Origin: CAVUQH01 sp963774445
GTDB taxonomy: Bacteria > Myxococcota_A > Polyangia > Haliangiales > Haliangiaceae
Direction: 5' to 3'
DNA length: 64,000 bases
NCBI GenBank assembly: GCA_963774445.1
Contig: CAVZFC010000019.1
Coordinates: forward strand, 2,094,735 to 2,158,734
Below, piece after piece: positions 31,930 to 40,819 of this stretch (its first letter is position 1; each line of letters opens with the position of its first letter). The notes below the pieces were generated by a model. That model saw only the letters and a list, made by a program, of their open reading frames with translations. It was not told the origin of the DNA and made no database searches. The translations under genes were made by a program, and so were the position numbers.

Positions 31930-32961
31930 ATGCCTTCCGGTCTCGCGTTCCGCATCATCGCCACGCTGGCCCTGCTCGCCGCCGGCTGTGCCGGTGACGT
32001 CGGTCAAGGCAACGATGGCGGCATGGGCCGCGATGGGGCGAGCGCCGACGCGCCGGAGTCCGCCGTTGACGCTGCGCCCGCCGACGTAGCGCTCTACGCG
32101 CCCTACTTCTACACCTGGAGCTGGGGCAGCTCGCAGTACGCGTTTGCGTCCCTGGTTGACATGCAGGAGCAGGGCGGACCATCGGCAGTGACGATCGCGT
32201 TCGTGCTCTCGGGCGGCGGCTGCCAGGTATCGCGAGAGATCATCGATAACCTGGCTGACGTCGACGCCTATCGCGCCGCCGGCGGTCGGGTGCGCGCCAG
32301 CTTCGGCGGCGCGTTCGGCACCTACCTCGAGAACGCCTGTCCGGACGCCGGCTCGCTGGCCGACGCCATCATCGCCTTTGTCGACGCCACCCAGATCACC
32401 GACCTCGACTTCGACATCGAGCAGGGCACGACCTCTAGCAACGCCGCGATCAACGCCATGCGCGGCGCCGCGCTCGCCCAGGTCCAGAGCCAGCGCGGCA
32501 TCCGGGTCACCTTCACGCTACCGGTCAACCCTGATGGGCTCAACAGCCTCGGACGCGCCGTGGTCCAGGCCTCCGTGGATGCCGGCGTCGATGTCGCGTT
32601 CGTCAACGTCATGACCATGGACTACGGCAGCGGCACCGACCTCGGGCAGGTGCCGATCCAGTCGGTTGACGCCACCGCCCAGCAGCTGCAGGCGCTGTTC
32701 CCCGGCCTCACCGCAGCCGATGCCTACCGGCGAGTCGGCGCCACCCCGATGATCGGCCGCAACGATGACGGATCGGTGTTCTCCCTCGACGACGCCAACG
32801 CGCTCATCGCTCACGCCCGCGCCAGCCGAGTCGGCCTGGTGTCGTTCTGGGCCATTCAGCGCGACGAGCCGTGCCCGGCCGCGCTCGACCTCGACGTGTG
32901 CAACGGCTCGAGCGCGAGCACCTTTGCCTATCACCAGATCTTCGCTGGCGTGAACCCCTGA
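31930..32961 (+). CDS. GH18 chitinase-like lipoprotein
   Basis: I chose the ATG at 31930 because it directly precedes a lipoprotein signal ending LAAGC; another in-frame ATG lies 19 codons upstream. The 343-aa product has an Asp/Ala/Pro linker, then a TIM-barrel domain with the family-18 active-site motif DLDFDIE, whose last Glu is the proton donor, and YAPYFYTWSWGS at the first strand. It should hydrolyse chitin or related beta-1,4-GlcNAc polymers (fungal wall, or an endo-GlcNAc activity). A GH43-like gene begins 14 bp downstream. Confidence 0.8.
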   Translation: MPSGLAFRIIATLALLAAGCAGDVGQGNDGGMGRDGASADAPESAVDAAPADVALYAPYFYTWSWGSSQYAFASLVDMQEQGGPSAVTIAFVLSGGGCQVSREIIDNLADVDAYRAAGGRVRASFGGAFGTYLENACPDAGSLADAIIAFVDATQITDLDFDIEQGTTSSNAAINAMRGAALAQVQSQRGIRVTFTLPVNPDGLNSLGRAVVQASVDAGVDVAFVNVMTMDYGSGTDLGQVPIQSVDATAQQLQALFPGLTAADAYRRVGATPMIGRNDDGSVFSLDDANALIAHARASRVGLVSFWAIQRDEPCPAALDLDVCNGSSASTFAYHQIFAGVNP

Positions 32962-32975
32962 GGAGCTACCCGACC

Positions 32976-34507
32976 ATGATCCGAGCCTGCCTCGCCCTGT
33001 CCGTGCTCCCCCTCGTCGTGACCGCGTGCGGTGACGCCGCCTCCGGCCCAGCCGGCGACGCCGGCACCCGCACTGCGGACGCCAGCACCAGCACCGCCGA
33101 CGCCGCCGACACGCCGGTCGCCGATGCCGCGCCGCCCGACGCCACGCCGCTGAGCTGGACGCTCGCCAACGCACGCGGCTCGGATCAACCGGTCCTCACC
33201 CGCCCGTCGTACGACTACGCGCCATCGGTGATGCACGACGGCGTGTACCGCATGTGGTGGTGCGGCGGGATCGCCGGCGATCACATCCTGTACGCCGAGG
33301 CGCCTAGCCTCGACGGCCCATGGCACGCGCACGGATCGAGCGCACCGAACAGCTACGACGACGTGTTCCAGCCGACCCTGGGCGCGACCGACTTCGACGG
33401 CCAGCACACCTGCGATCCGTCGGTGGTCCGGGTCGGTGCGACCTACTACATGTACTACGGCGGCCTGGGCATGCTTCAGACCGCCGAGCAGACCACCAAG
33501 ATCGGCGTCGCCCGCAGTGACGACGGCTTCACCTGGACGCGGCTCAACGGCGGCGCGCCGATCGTGGTGCCGGTGCGCGACTACCAGAGCGTGCCCAATG
33601 GCTACGGCGCCGGTCAGCCGAGCGCGATCTACCTCGACGGCCTGTTCTACCTGCTCTACACCGACACCACCGGCCTCGACTCGAACCCAGTCAACGGCGC
33701 CGGACAGTTCGTGCTGCGTTCCGCCGATCCGACCTTTCAGAACGGTGTCGAGGAGCTCGGCGCTGCCGGCTTCGCCGCAGAGGCCCCCGCCACCCACACT
33801 GCCTTCTCGGTGACCGAGGCGTTCAGCGCCGACTGGCAGTACGTTCAACGCCATCGATGCCTTCGCCATCGCCGTGCACGGCAAGCCGGGCGTGACCGTG
33901 CTGCGCCTGTTCGACCGCTCGCTCGTGCCGCTCGCGGGCGCTGCCATCGAGATCCCCGGCAACTGGTCGGAGGGGCCGGGGCTGGTCTCGCGGCCCGACA
34001 AGCACGCCATCCCGGGCGTCAGCTGCGACACCCTTCCGTTCGACGTGATGACCGCGATCAGCGCCGTCGCCGGCAGTCCCGTAGACACCTGGAACCTGGC
34101 GCACGACGGCGCCGATCTGATCGTCAACCGATCCTGCGGCGAGGTACCGCTGCCGCGCGTGTACGAGGGCAGCCAGATCGCCGTCGCCGGCCTGCCGCTC
34201 GCGGTGGTGCGCAACGGCACGCGCCTGCAGTTCGCGCTGGCGGCGCCAGCCGGCCGGATCGCGCGCAGCCAGTACCCGGTGACCCCCGAGATGTACCAGG
34301 CGATTCCCTACGGCGCCTCGATGCACGCGGGCGCCGAAGTGCTGGGTGCCGACGGCCGCCCGGCCGCCTTCCACCTGGACGACCAGCGACTGTGGCCCGT
34401 TCGACTGCGGTGAGATCATCACCGACGATCAGTCGTCGATCACCCCGACCAGCACGGCGGCCTGGGACGCCACCCCGGTCGGCCCCGCGCTGCACTGCCT
34501 GCGCTAG
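32976..34507 (+). pseudogene. GH43-like beta-propeller lipoprotein gene with two +1 frameshifts
   Basis: The gene starts with a lipoprotein signal (ends VTAC) and an Asp/Ala/Thr linker, then a five-bladed-propeller domain (YDYAPSVMHDGVYRMWW, CDPSVVRVGATYYMYYGG) like GH43/GH68-type glycosidases. The frame breaks at 33843, where one extra G separates ADWQY from FNAIDAFAIAVHG, and again within CCC at 34396-34398, where one extra C separates QRLWP from FDCGEII. Correcting both restores a single frame ending at TAG 34505-34507. Either the gene is decaying or the sequence carries two insertion errors. An AGGAG lies upstream of the ATG. It is probably cotranscribed with the chitinase-like gene. Confidence 0.75.
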
Positions 34508-34511
34508 CGCT

Positions 34512-35546
34512 CTAGTGGCTGGTGCGCCGGCGCGCGGCCATGCGGACGATCTTGTCGATCAGCGACGGGTAGTCGATGCCGGCCTTGGCGGCGGCGGCGG
34601 CGATCTCGTGGCCGTCGCAGATGTACGGGTTGGCATTGGCCTCGATCATCCACACCTGGTCGTCCTGGTCGAGGCGCAGGTCGAAGCGGGCGTAGTCGCG
34701 CAGCCACAGGGAGCGGAAGGCGACGCGGCACGACTCTTCGATGCGCTCGCGGGCGAGGCGCGAGATCGGGCGGGCGAAGACGCTGCGGATGCCGTTGCGC
34801 AGGCGGTAGGGGTCGTCCCACTTGGCCGCGCGGGTGGCGATGCGGGCGGCGGGCGGCGTGCACTTGTCGAAGATCAGCTCGACGATCGGCAGGAGCTCGA
34901 GCTTGTCGCCGTTGCCCAGCGCGCTGACGTACAGCTCACGGCCTTCGATGAACTGCTCGACGATGGCGTCGTCCTCGCAGCGCTCGTGGATGAAGGCGAC
35001 GCGGTTGACGAGGCTGTCGCGGTCGCTGACGACCGACGCCTTGGAGATGCCGACCGAGGCGTCGAGACGCAGCGGCTTGACGATCGCCGGCAGTGCGACG
35101 TCGAAGTCGCGCGGGACCTTCTCGCCGCGGCGGAAGGTGCGGAACGACGGCGCGTTGACGCCGTGGTGCTGGAGGATCTTCTTGGTCACCGCTTTGTTGC
35201 GCGTGAGCACCAGGCCCTGCGGTGGCGCGCCGGTGTACGAATAGCCGTCGGCCTCGAGCATCGCCGGCAACAGGAAGTCGAGGGCGTCGGTCTCGCGGAA
35301 GCCCTCGGCCGCGTTCCACACCACGTTGACGGCGCGTTCGGCCAGGAACTGCGAGACGTAGGTCGGGTCGTTCTCGGCGCCGACCAGCCACACGGTGTGG
35401 CCGCGGTCGCGCAGGGCGCGCGCGACCTGATACTCGGGCTGGGCCTCGTCGGCATAGCCAGACGAGGTCTCGAGCTCCATCCGCTCCTCGTGGTCGGAGT
35501 GATCCCACCCCGAGTGCGGACTGTCGAAGACGACCGCTACTTTCAT
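34512..35546 (-). CDS. ATP-grasp ligase, D-alanine-D-alanine ligase-like
   Basis: The 344-aa product has the ATP-grasp layout: N-terminal domain (MKVAVVFDSPH), TRNKAVTKKIL at the start of the central domain, an ATP-binding Lys in PAIVKPLRLDAS, EQFIEGRELYVSALG, and metal-binding IEANANP near the C-terminus. It resembles Ddl and related peptide ligases, but its distance from cell-wall genes and its position beside a C39-like peptidase point to a specialised amino-acid or peptide ligase. It is the last of three co-directional genes. Confidence 0.8.
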   Translation of the reverse strand: MKVAVVFDSPHSGWDHSDHEERMELETSSGYADEAQPEYQVARALRDRGHTVWLVGAENDPTYVSQFLAERAVNVVWNAAEGFRETDALDFLLPAMLEADGYSYTGAPPQGLVLTRNKAVTKKILQHHGVNAPSFRTFRRGEKVPRDFDVALPAIVKPLRLDASVGISKASVVSDRDSLVNRVAFIHERCEDDAIVEQFIEGRELYVSALGNGDKLELLPIVELIFDKCTPPAARIATRAAKWDDPYRLRNGIRSVFARPISRLARERIEESCRVAFRSLWLRDYARFDLRLDQDDQVWMIEANANPYICDGHEIAAAAAKAGIDYPSLIDKIVRMAARRRTSH

Positions 35547-35631
35547 GTAAGCGGGAAAAACACCCGCAGATTCAGTGTAATCCGGAATCCGTGCCGGCAG
35601 TCAAGAAACCGCCGCTCGACGCGCTGCGCGG

Positions 35632-36183
35632 TTAGTTGACCGTGGGCCGCCGCGACCGGCCGCGCGAACAGACGATCCCGAAATTGCGCAGCTTTTCGCC
35701 GTAGCGCGACCACAGGTGCTCGGACCTCATGCCGGGCAGCGGATCGGCGACGAAGACGCGCTCGGGGTCGATGCCGTAGCCGTAGATGACGACCCAGTGC
35801 TCGAGCCGATGGTGGTAACCGATGACCAGCTTGCCGGCATCGATCACGCGGCGCAGGCGGTCGAAGCCGAGGTCGTAGCGCAGGGCCGCCGATACGCCGA
35901 CGGCGCGCAGCGACGTGACGATCGCCGTCTGGCTGGTGCCGGTGTGGTCGGTGCCGAGGCGATCGTACAGCTCGGTTGGCTCGACGTAGCAGCGCAGCGC
36001 GTGGGCGACGGTGAGCGCCGAGGCGTAGCCGCACGTGTACTGCCGCACCTGGCGATAGGCGCGGATCGGACGCGCCACGACCTTCGGATCGCCGTGTGGA
36101 ACCGGCGGGAAGAACGGCGGCGCGATGTGCGGTTTGAGCAGCACGGGGCCATATCTATATACGATGGATCCGGCGCTCGCCAA
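35632..36183 (-). CDS. C39-like papain-fold cysteine peptidase or amidase
   Basis: The 183-aa product has the full papain-fold catalytic set of the C39-like clan: Gln48 (oxyanion hole) and Cys51 in QYTCGYASAL, His129 in HWVVIYGYG and Asp147 in VADP. There is no ABC transporter attached, unlike bacteriocin-leader C39 peptidases, and no clear signal peptide. It lies between a kinase gene (43 bp upstream) and an ATP-grasp ligase gene (85 bp downstream). It might process or recycle the product of the ligase; that is inference. Confidence 0.72.
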   Translation of the reverse strand: MASAGSIVYRYGPVLLKPHIAPPFFPPVPHGDPKVVARPIRAYRQVRQYTCGYASALTVAHALRCYVEPTELYDRLGTDHTGTSQTAIVTSLRAVGVSAALRYDLGFDRLRRVIDAGKLVIGYHHRLEHWVVIYGYGIDPERVFVADPLPGMRSEHLWSRYGEKLRNFGIVCSRGRSRRPTVN

Positions 36184-36226
36184 GGGAAGAGCCAGGAGAC
36201 GCCGAAATCGCCGAGATAGCCGCGAA

Positions 36227-37990
36227 TTAGCGCCAGGATTCGAAGTGCTCGGCGACGATCGTGCAGACCCGCGTGGCGCCGCGGGCGCTGGCCGGGAGGC
36301 GGAAGCGCCAGTGGCGCAGGGCGCGCTGGATGCGGTGGTGGAGGTGCTCGGGGGCGTCGAGCACCTCGACGGTGTTGACCTTGCCGCGGGCGTCGAGGCA
36401 GACGCGGGCGAGGAACGGGCCGGTGGTGCTGCGGCTGCGCGGCAGGCGGCCGTGGGTGCGGGTGAGGACGCCGTACGCGAGGGTGCGGGCGGGCGCGGGT
36501 TTGGCGGCGGGCGCGGGTTTGGCGGCGGGCGCGGGTTTGGCGGCGGGCGCGGGTTTGGGTTTGGCAGCGGGCGCGGGTTTGCGCGCCGCAGGGGCGGCGG
36601 GCATCGGCATCGGGACCGGCACCGACACGGCGGGCCTGGATCTGTCCTCGAGGTGCGAGGCGATCAGGCCGATGGTGAGGACGATGTTCACCGCCAGCGA
36701 CGCGCCCAGCACGATCGCCAGCAGCCGGCGGGGCGACCTTCGGCGCTGGCCGCTGAGCGGGGCGATGGCTGCGGTCGAGCCGAGGCGCAGCGGGCGCATG
36801 ACCGCGGCGGGCGGGGCCGGCGTTTGCGCGGGCGCGGGGAGCGGCACCGGGGTCGGCGTGCGCGCGGTCGGCTCGTCGTCGGCGGCAGCAGCGGTCACCT
36901 CGTCGGCGATCGCGGTCACCTCGTCGGTGCCCTCGGGGAACCGGCGAGGGCGCACCGGCATCGTCGGCTGGGTGCGGTGGCGCACCTGGGTGGTGGTCTG
37001 CTCGCCGCCGGGGGTCGGCGTGGGCGGCGCCGCGATCGGGATGCCGATCGCCGGCCCGGTCGAGGCAGCCAGCCAGTTCGCGACCAGCTCTTTGGACAGC
37101 GGTTCGTGTAGCGTGGTCGCGGCCGCGGTCAGCGCGGCGCGCATCGCGCCGGCCGACGGCCACCGGCGCACCGGCTGGCGGTGCAGCGCGCGCATGACGA
37201 TGGTGTCGATCTGCGGCGGGCAGGCGGCGTTGTAGCGCGACGGTGGCTGGGTTGCGCCCAGCTGCACCAGCTCGATGGTCTCGGCCTCGTTGGCGCCGCG
37301 AAACAGCCGCCGCGCGGTGAGCAGCTCCCAGGCGACCACGCCGACGGCGAAGATGTCGGCGCGCCGATCGGCCGACCGTCCCGCGACCACCTCCGGGGCC
37401 ATGTAGCCCAGCTTGCCCTTGATCACGCCGGTATCGGTCTTGATGGCGCTGGTCCGCGCCTTGGCGATACCCATGTCGATGACCTTGAGCAGCCCGCTGG
37501 GCGCGACGATCAGGTTCGACGGCGAGATGTCCCGGTGGACGAAGTCCAGACGCTCGCCGGTGTTGTCGTCGACTCGATCGTGGGCGTACTCCAGCGCGTC
37601 GCATAGTTGCACCAGAAGTGACAGCACCACCCCCATCGTCGGTGGCCGTCCCAACTGATGCGCGTTCTGCAACAGCTTCCCCAGATCGGTCCCGGCGATG
37701 TACTCGGTGGCGATGAAGTATTCGTCGCCCAGCCGGCCCACCTGATAGAAGCGGCTGATGTTCTGGTGGTGCATCAGCCGCGCGATGCGCGCCTCGTGAA
37801 CGAACTCCTTGACGATGCGCGCGTCCGCCGCGAGATGCGGGTGCAGGCGCTTGAGGCTCACCTCGACCTTGCGCCCGTCTTCGCGCTCCACCATGGCGCG
37901 AAAGACCGACGCTGTCCCCCCGACACCGAGCCGCTCGAAGACGAGGAAGGGGCCAAAGACCTCGCGCGCCTCCTTTTGCCGTTCACCCAT
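36227..37990 (-). CDS. Ser/Thr protein kinase with membrane span and TonB-like C-terminal domain
   Basis: The 587-aa product begins with a kinase domain (about 13-285): FERLGVGGTASVF, catalytic loop HRDISPSN (Lys of HRDLK replaced by Ser, as in several myxobacterial kinases), then a DFG-position segment reading DMGIAK, with Asp retained. A Pro/Thr-rich linker, one membrane span (about 420-443) and a KPAPAA tandem repeat follow. The last about 95 residues resemble a TonB C-terminal domain (LARVCLDARGKVNTVEVLDAP ... ALRHWRFRLPA). This would place the TonB-like part in the periplasm and the kinase in the cytosol. Confidence 0.8.
   Translation of the reverse strand: MGERQKEAREVFGPFLVFERLGVGGTASVFRAMVEREDGRKVEVSLKRLHPHLAADARIVKEFVHEARIARLMHHQNISRFYQVGRLGDEYFIATEYIAGTDLGKLLQNAHQLGRPPTMGVVLSLLVQLCDALEYAHDRVDDNTGERLDFVHRDISPSNLIVAPSGLLKVIDMGIAKARTSAIKTDTGVIKGKLGYMAPEVVAGRSADRRADIFAVGVVAWELLTARRLFRGANEAETIELVQLGATQPPSRYNAACPPQIDTIVMRALHRQPVRRWPSAGAMRAALTAAATTLHEPLSKELVANWLAASTGPAIGIPIAAPPTPTPGGEQTTTQVRHRTQPTMPVRPRRFPEGTDEVTAIADEVTAAAADDEPTARTPTPVPLPAPAQTPAPPAAVMRPLRLGSTAAIAPLSGQRRRSPRRLLAIVLGASLAVNIVLTIGLIASHLEDRSRPAVSVPVPMPMPAAPAARKPAPAAKPKPAPAAKPAPAAKPAPAAKPAPARTLAYGVLTRTHGRLPRSRSTTGPFLARVCLDARGKVNTVEVLDAPEHLHHRIQRALRHWRFRLPASARGATRVCTIVAEHFESWR
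36484..36583. repeat. 18-bp tandem repeat encoding KPAPAA
   Basis: About five nearly identical 18-bp units (core GCGGGTTTGGCGGCGGGC on the plus strand) encode the Lys/Pro/Ala spacer of the kinase between its membrane span and TonB-like domain. Copy number is likely to vary between strains. Confidence 0.75.
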
Positions 37991-38043
37991 CGTTCGGCAA
38001 CACGTCCATTATCTCAGACGTGCCACCGCTCACCAGAATCGCG

Positions 38044-38077
38044 CGGTCAAAGTTTGTCATAACCGGTCAAACGGTCA
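38044..38077. promoter_or_regulatory. Direct repeats of CGGTCAAA upstream of the TonB-like kinase gene
   Basis: CGGTCAAA occurs at 38044-38051 and 38064-38071, 20 bp apart, with a third partial copy CGGTCA at 38072-38077. They lie 54-87 bp upstream of the kinase ATG in a relatively AT-rich 125-bp gap. Helical-phase spacing of two turns suggests a regulator-binding site. No regulator gene is nearby. Confidence 0.35.
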
Positions 38078-38115
38078 TGCAAACAACCGGCTGCACACGG
38101 CGAATTGCATTCGCT

Positions 38116-39504
38116 TCAGCGCGCGATGTTTCGTCGGCTCTTGGACAGGCGCTGCAAGGCGTCGGACAGATCGTTCACGGAGAAGTCAGTGAGATCGAGG
38201 TCACCGTCGTAGCTGTCGATGACCAGGTCGAGATCGCCGGCCGGCAGCGGGCTGGGTGAGATCTCGGGCAGCGCGATGCTGGTGCGCCCGTCCAGGAGCG
38301 CGAAGCCCCACACCTGGTTGCCCTGGCTGTCGACCAGGCGGCCGGTCTCGAGGGTGGCGTTCGCCGACGGCGTGAAGGTGTAGGCGCCGTCGGTGAGCGC
38401 CAGGTTGGCGGCCTGGTCGAGCCAGTCGGGGGTGTTGACGGTGCCGGCATCGGTGATGCCGCGCATGATGATGGCGCTCATCGGCGCCTGGTCGTCGTTC
38501 GGATCCGAGGTCGAGTCACCGGCGAAGGCGAGCACGCGGTAGCTGGCCGAGGCCAGGTCGCCGGTCAGTGCCGGGACGACCACGCTGGGGGTCTGGTTAA
38601 CGTCGAGGTAGCCGAGCTGCATGATGCCGCTCTCGCCCAGCTCGACGCCGACGAGCGCCGCCCGCTGGTCGAAGCCGCTGGGCGCGGTCGGCAACACCGG
38701 CTCGATCTCGTCGAGGTCGGCGGCGCCGATCTGCGTGAGCGTGAGGCTCGACTGGTCGATGCCGTCGTCGACGCGGATGCCGCTGCGCATGGCGTAGCCG
38801 ACCACGGTGGTGGTGTCGTCGGTGCCGTCCTGCGTGCCCTTGGTGTCGACGTCGATCACGGTGGCGACCAGGGCCACGGTCCCGGTGCGCGAGATGACGG
38901 TCCAGGCGCAGTCGGAGCCGGCGGCGAAGGCGGCGCAGGCGTTGGGCGGCAGCGAGCTCGCCGGCGCGGTCGGCTGCTCGATCTCGTTGGCGCGGTCGCC
39001 CAGATCGTAGGTCTGCGAGTAGCCGACCAGCGCGATGTAGAAGTGGTTGGTCTCCGGCGTCATCTGGTCCCAGCCGTCGATGGTGCCGGACAGCTCGGCG
39101 CTGGCGACGCCGGTGGGGGTGACCTCGGGATCGAGCGGGATGGTCACGTTGGCGCCGTCGGCACCCATCCAGCTCTGCGCGACGTAGTCGTTGGCCATCG
39201 CGGTGATGGTCGTCGGCCCGCGCAGGCTGCCGTCTTCGACGCGCGCTATGCCCGAGGAGTCGGTCCGCGCCTGGAGCAGCTCGTCGCCGGCGTCGCCGAC
39301 GTAGACGACCGCGTCGGCGATCGGCTCGTCGCTGTCGCCGTCGATGACGTAGACGTTGAGCACGCCGTTGATCGAGCCGTCGCCCAGGCCGCCGCCCGGA
39401 ATCAGGCGCGGCTCGGGGTCGTTGACGTCGTCACCGCCGCAGCCGGCGGCCAGGGTCAGGGGAACCACACAGAGGGACACGAACACACACGAGCGAAGCC
39501 ACAT
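38116..39504 (-). CDS. Lipoprotein with carboxypeptidase-regulatory-like (CnaB-like) N-terminal domain
   Basis: The ATG at 39504 gives a lipoprotein signal ending LAAGC (Cys21). Residues about 45-135 look like a carboxypeptidase-regulatory/CnaB-type beta sandwich (VLNVYVIDGDSDEPIADAVV, RTDSSGIARVED). The remaining 320 residues are beta-rich and unassigned, with two Cys near the middle. The 462-aa product is probably an outer-membrane lipoprotein. The 142 bp between its start and the next gene show nothing recognisable. Confidence 0.65.
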   Translation of the reverse strand: MWLRSCVFVSLCVVPLTLAAGCGGDDVNDPEPRLIPGGGLGDGSINGVLNVYVIDGDSDEPIADAVVYVGDAGDELLQARTDSSGIARVEDGSLRGPTTITAMANDYVAQSWMGADGANVTIPLDPEVTPTGVASAELSGTIDGWDQMTPETNHFYIALVGYSQTYDLGDRANEIEQPTAPASSLPPNACAAFAAGSDCAWTVISRTGTVALVATVIDVDTKGTQDGTDDTTTVVGYAMRSGIRVDDGIDQSSLTLTQIGAADLDEIEPVLPTAPSGFDQRAALVGVELGESGIMQLGYLDVNQTPSVVVPALTGDLASASYRVLAFAGDSTSDPNDDQAPMSAIIMRGITDAGTVNTPDWLDQAANLALTDGAYTFTPSANATLETGRLVDSQGNQVWGFALLDGRTSIALPEISPSPLPAGDLDLVIDSYDGDLDLTDFSVNDLSDALQRLSKSRRNIAR

Positions 39505-39647
39505 AAGCCGATACCTCCCAGTCTGGGAGCTCGGTTGTGCAACCGCCGTACCGGTGCGGGAACAGACGTTTTTCGCCCGCGCCGTGGAGAAACCCCACGG
39601 CTGGCGTCGCGTGCTGCCACGATCGTGTGGCCTGGCGTTGACGGTCG

Positions 39648-40679
39648 CTAGCAGCCGGTCGACAGGCGCCTGCGTCTGACCGGCATGCTGCGCAACCCGC
39701 TGGCGTGCGAGGTGCCGCGGGTGACCCGCACGCGGGTGCGGCCGCCGTTGGGCACCGGCACCCGGGGCGCGCCGCGGCGGGCATCGTCCAGCCCCGGCAT
39801 CGAGCTCGCCTGCGTGCGCGGCGCCGGAGCAAACAGGTGCTCCAGGTAGCGGCGGGTGTTGGCGGTCAACAGCCACAGGTCGCGGGCCATCGCCACCGCT
39901 TCGAGCGACCGCTGCAGGTCGCGGGCGGAGGAGAAGCGGTCGCGCGGCTTGGGCGCGGCTGCGCGGTCGAGGACGGCGCGCAGGTCGTCGGGGCAGCCAC
40001 CGCTGAGGCGATCCGCCAGCTGCTCGATCACCACGCCCAGCCCGAAGACGTCGGCGCGCCGATCGATCGGCCGCTGGCCGACCAGCTCCGGCGCCGAGAA
40101 CGGCGTCGTTTCTCGCGCGCGCAGTGGCGCCGCGTGCTCGACCGCCGACGGCGTGGCCAGGCCGAAGTCGATCAGCTTGACGAAACCGGCCCGCGCGACC
40201 ATGAGGTTGGTGTCGTCGACCGCGCGATGGATCATGCCCAGCGCGCGCCCGCCCGGGCCGCGCAGCTCGTGCAGGTAGTGCAGGCTCTCGGCGGCGGCGT
40301 GGGCGATGTGCAGCACCGCGTCCAGCGGCAGCGGCGTGCGCGTCAGCTCGGCCGTGGCCATGACCGACCGGAGAGGCCAGCCGCGGACCAGCTCGGTGAC
40401 GAAGAACGGCCGCCCGTCCCACACGCCGACGTCGAGCACCTGGGTGACGCCGGGGTGATCGATGGCGCCGCCGAGCGCGGCCTCGTAGAGGAACGCCTTG
40501 CGCAGGTCGCCGCGCGCCGCCGCGCTCGGCTTGAGGCACTTGATCGCCACTGAGCGGGCAAAGCCGCCCGGCCCGCGAAACGTCGCTGCCCATACCGCGG
40601 CCTCGCGCCCGTCGTGTAGACGGCCGAAGACCTCGTAGGGCCCAATGAGGGGGGGACCCGCCGCCGAGTTTGAAGTCAA
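39648..40679 (-). CDS. Predicted Ser/Thr pseudokinase
   Basis: The kinase fold spans about residues 10-250 of 343. The beta-3 Lys (SVAIKCLK), the DFG-position IDFGLA and the APE-like FSAPEL are present, but the catalytic loop reads HRAVDDTN, so the HRD aspartate is Ala and the loop lysine is Asp. The Gly-rich loop is also degraded (RLHDGREAAVW). It is likely a pseudokinase or scaffold. The C-terminal about 90 residues are Arg-rich. I chose the TTG at 40679 because a GAGAGG lies about 9 nt upstream and the homologous domain begins shortly after; a GTG at 40796 is the alternative. Confidence 0.7.
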   Translation of the reverse strand: MTSNSAAGPPLIGPYEVFGRLHDGREAAVWAATFRGPGGFARSVAIKCLKPSAAARGDLRKAFLYEAALGGAIDHPGVTQVLDVGVWDGRPFFVTELVRGWPLRSVMATAELTRTPLPLDAVLHIAHAAAESLHYLHELRGPGGRALGMIHRAVDDTNLMVARAGFVKLIDFGLATPSAVEHAAPLRARETTPFSAPELVGQRPIDRRADVFGLGVVIEQLADRLSGGCPDDLRAVLDRAAAPKPRDRFSSARDLQRSLEAVAMARDLWLLTANTRRYLEHLFAPAPRTQASSMPGLDDARRGAPRVPVPNGGRTRVRVTRGTSHASGLRSMPVRRRRLSTGC

Positions 40680-40791
40680 CTGCTGATTCCTCTCTCGGCG
40701 GCTGCTCTCCTGGATTGCAACCGCGGGACCAGCGCGGCCGCACTGGGAACTCACGCACTTAGGCTCACGCGGGCCGCGCCGTGGTGGGGAG

Positions 40792-40815
40792 CACACCCCC
40801 GCGCGCGGGGGTGTG
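40792..40815. terminator. Perfect 24-bp palindrome after the YbjN-like gene
   Basis: The plus strand reads CACACCCCC, GCGCGC, GGGGGTGTG without interruption, so all 24 bases are self-complementary. It starts 5 bp beyond the minus-strand stop at 40820 and would form a very stable hairpin in that transcript. There is no U tract. Its placement favours a transcript end or mRNA-stabilising hairpin; it also lies just upstream of the pseudokinase start, so an operator role is possible. Confidence 0.5.
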
Positions 40816-40819
40816 GACG

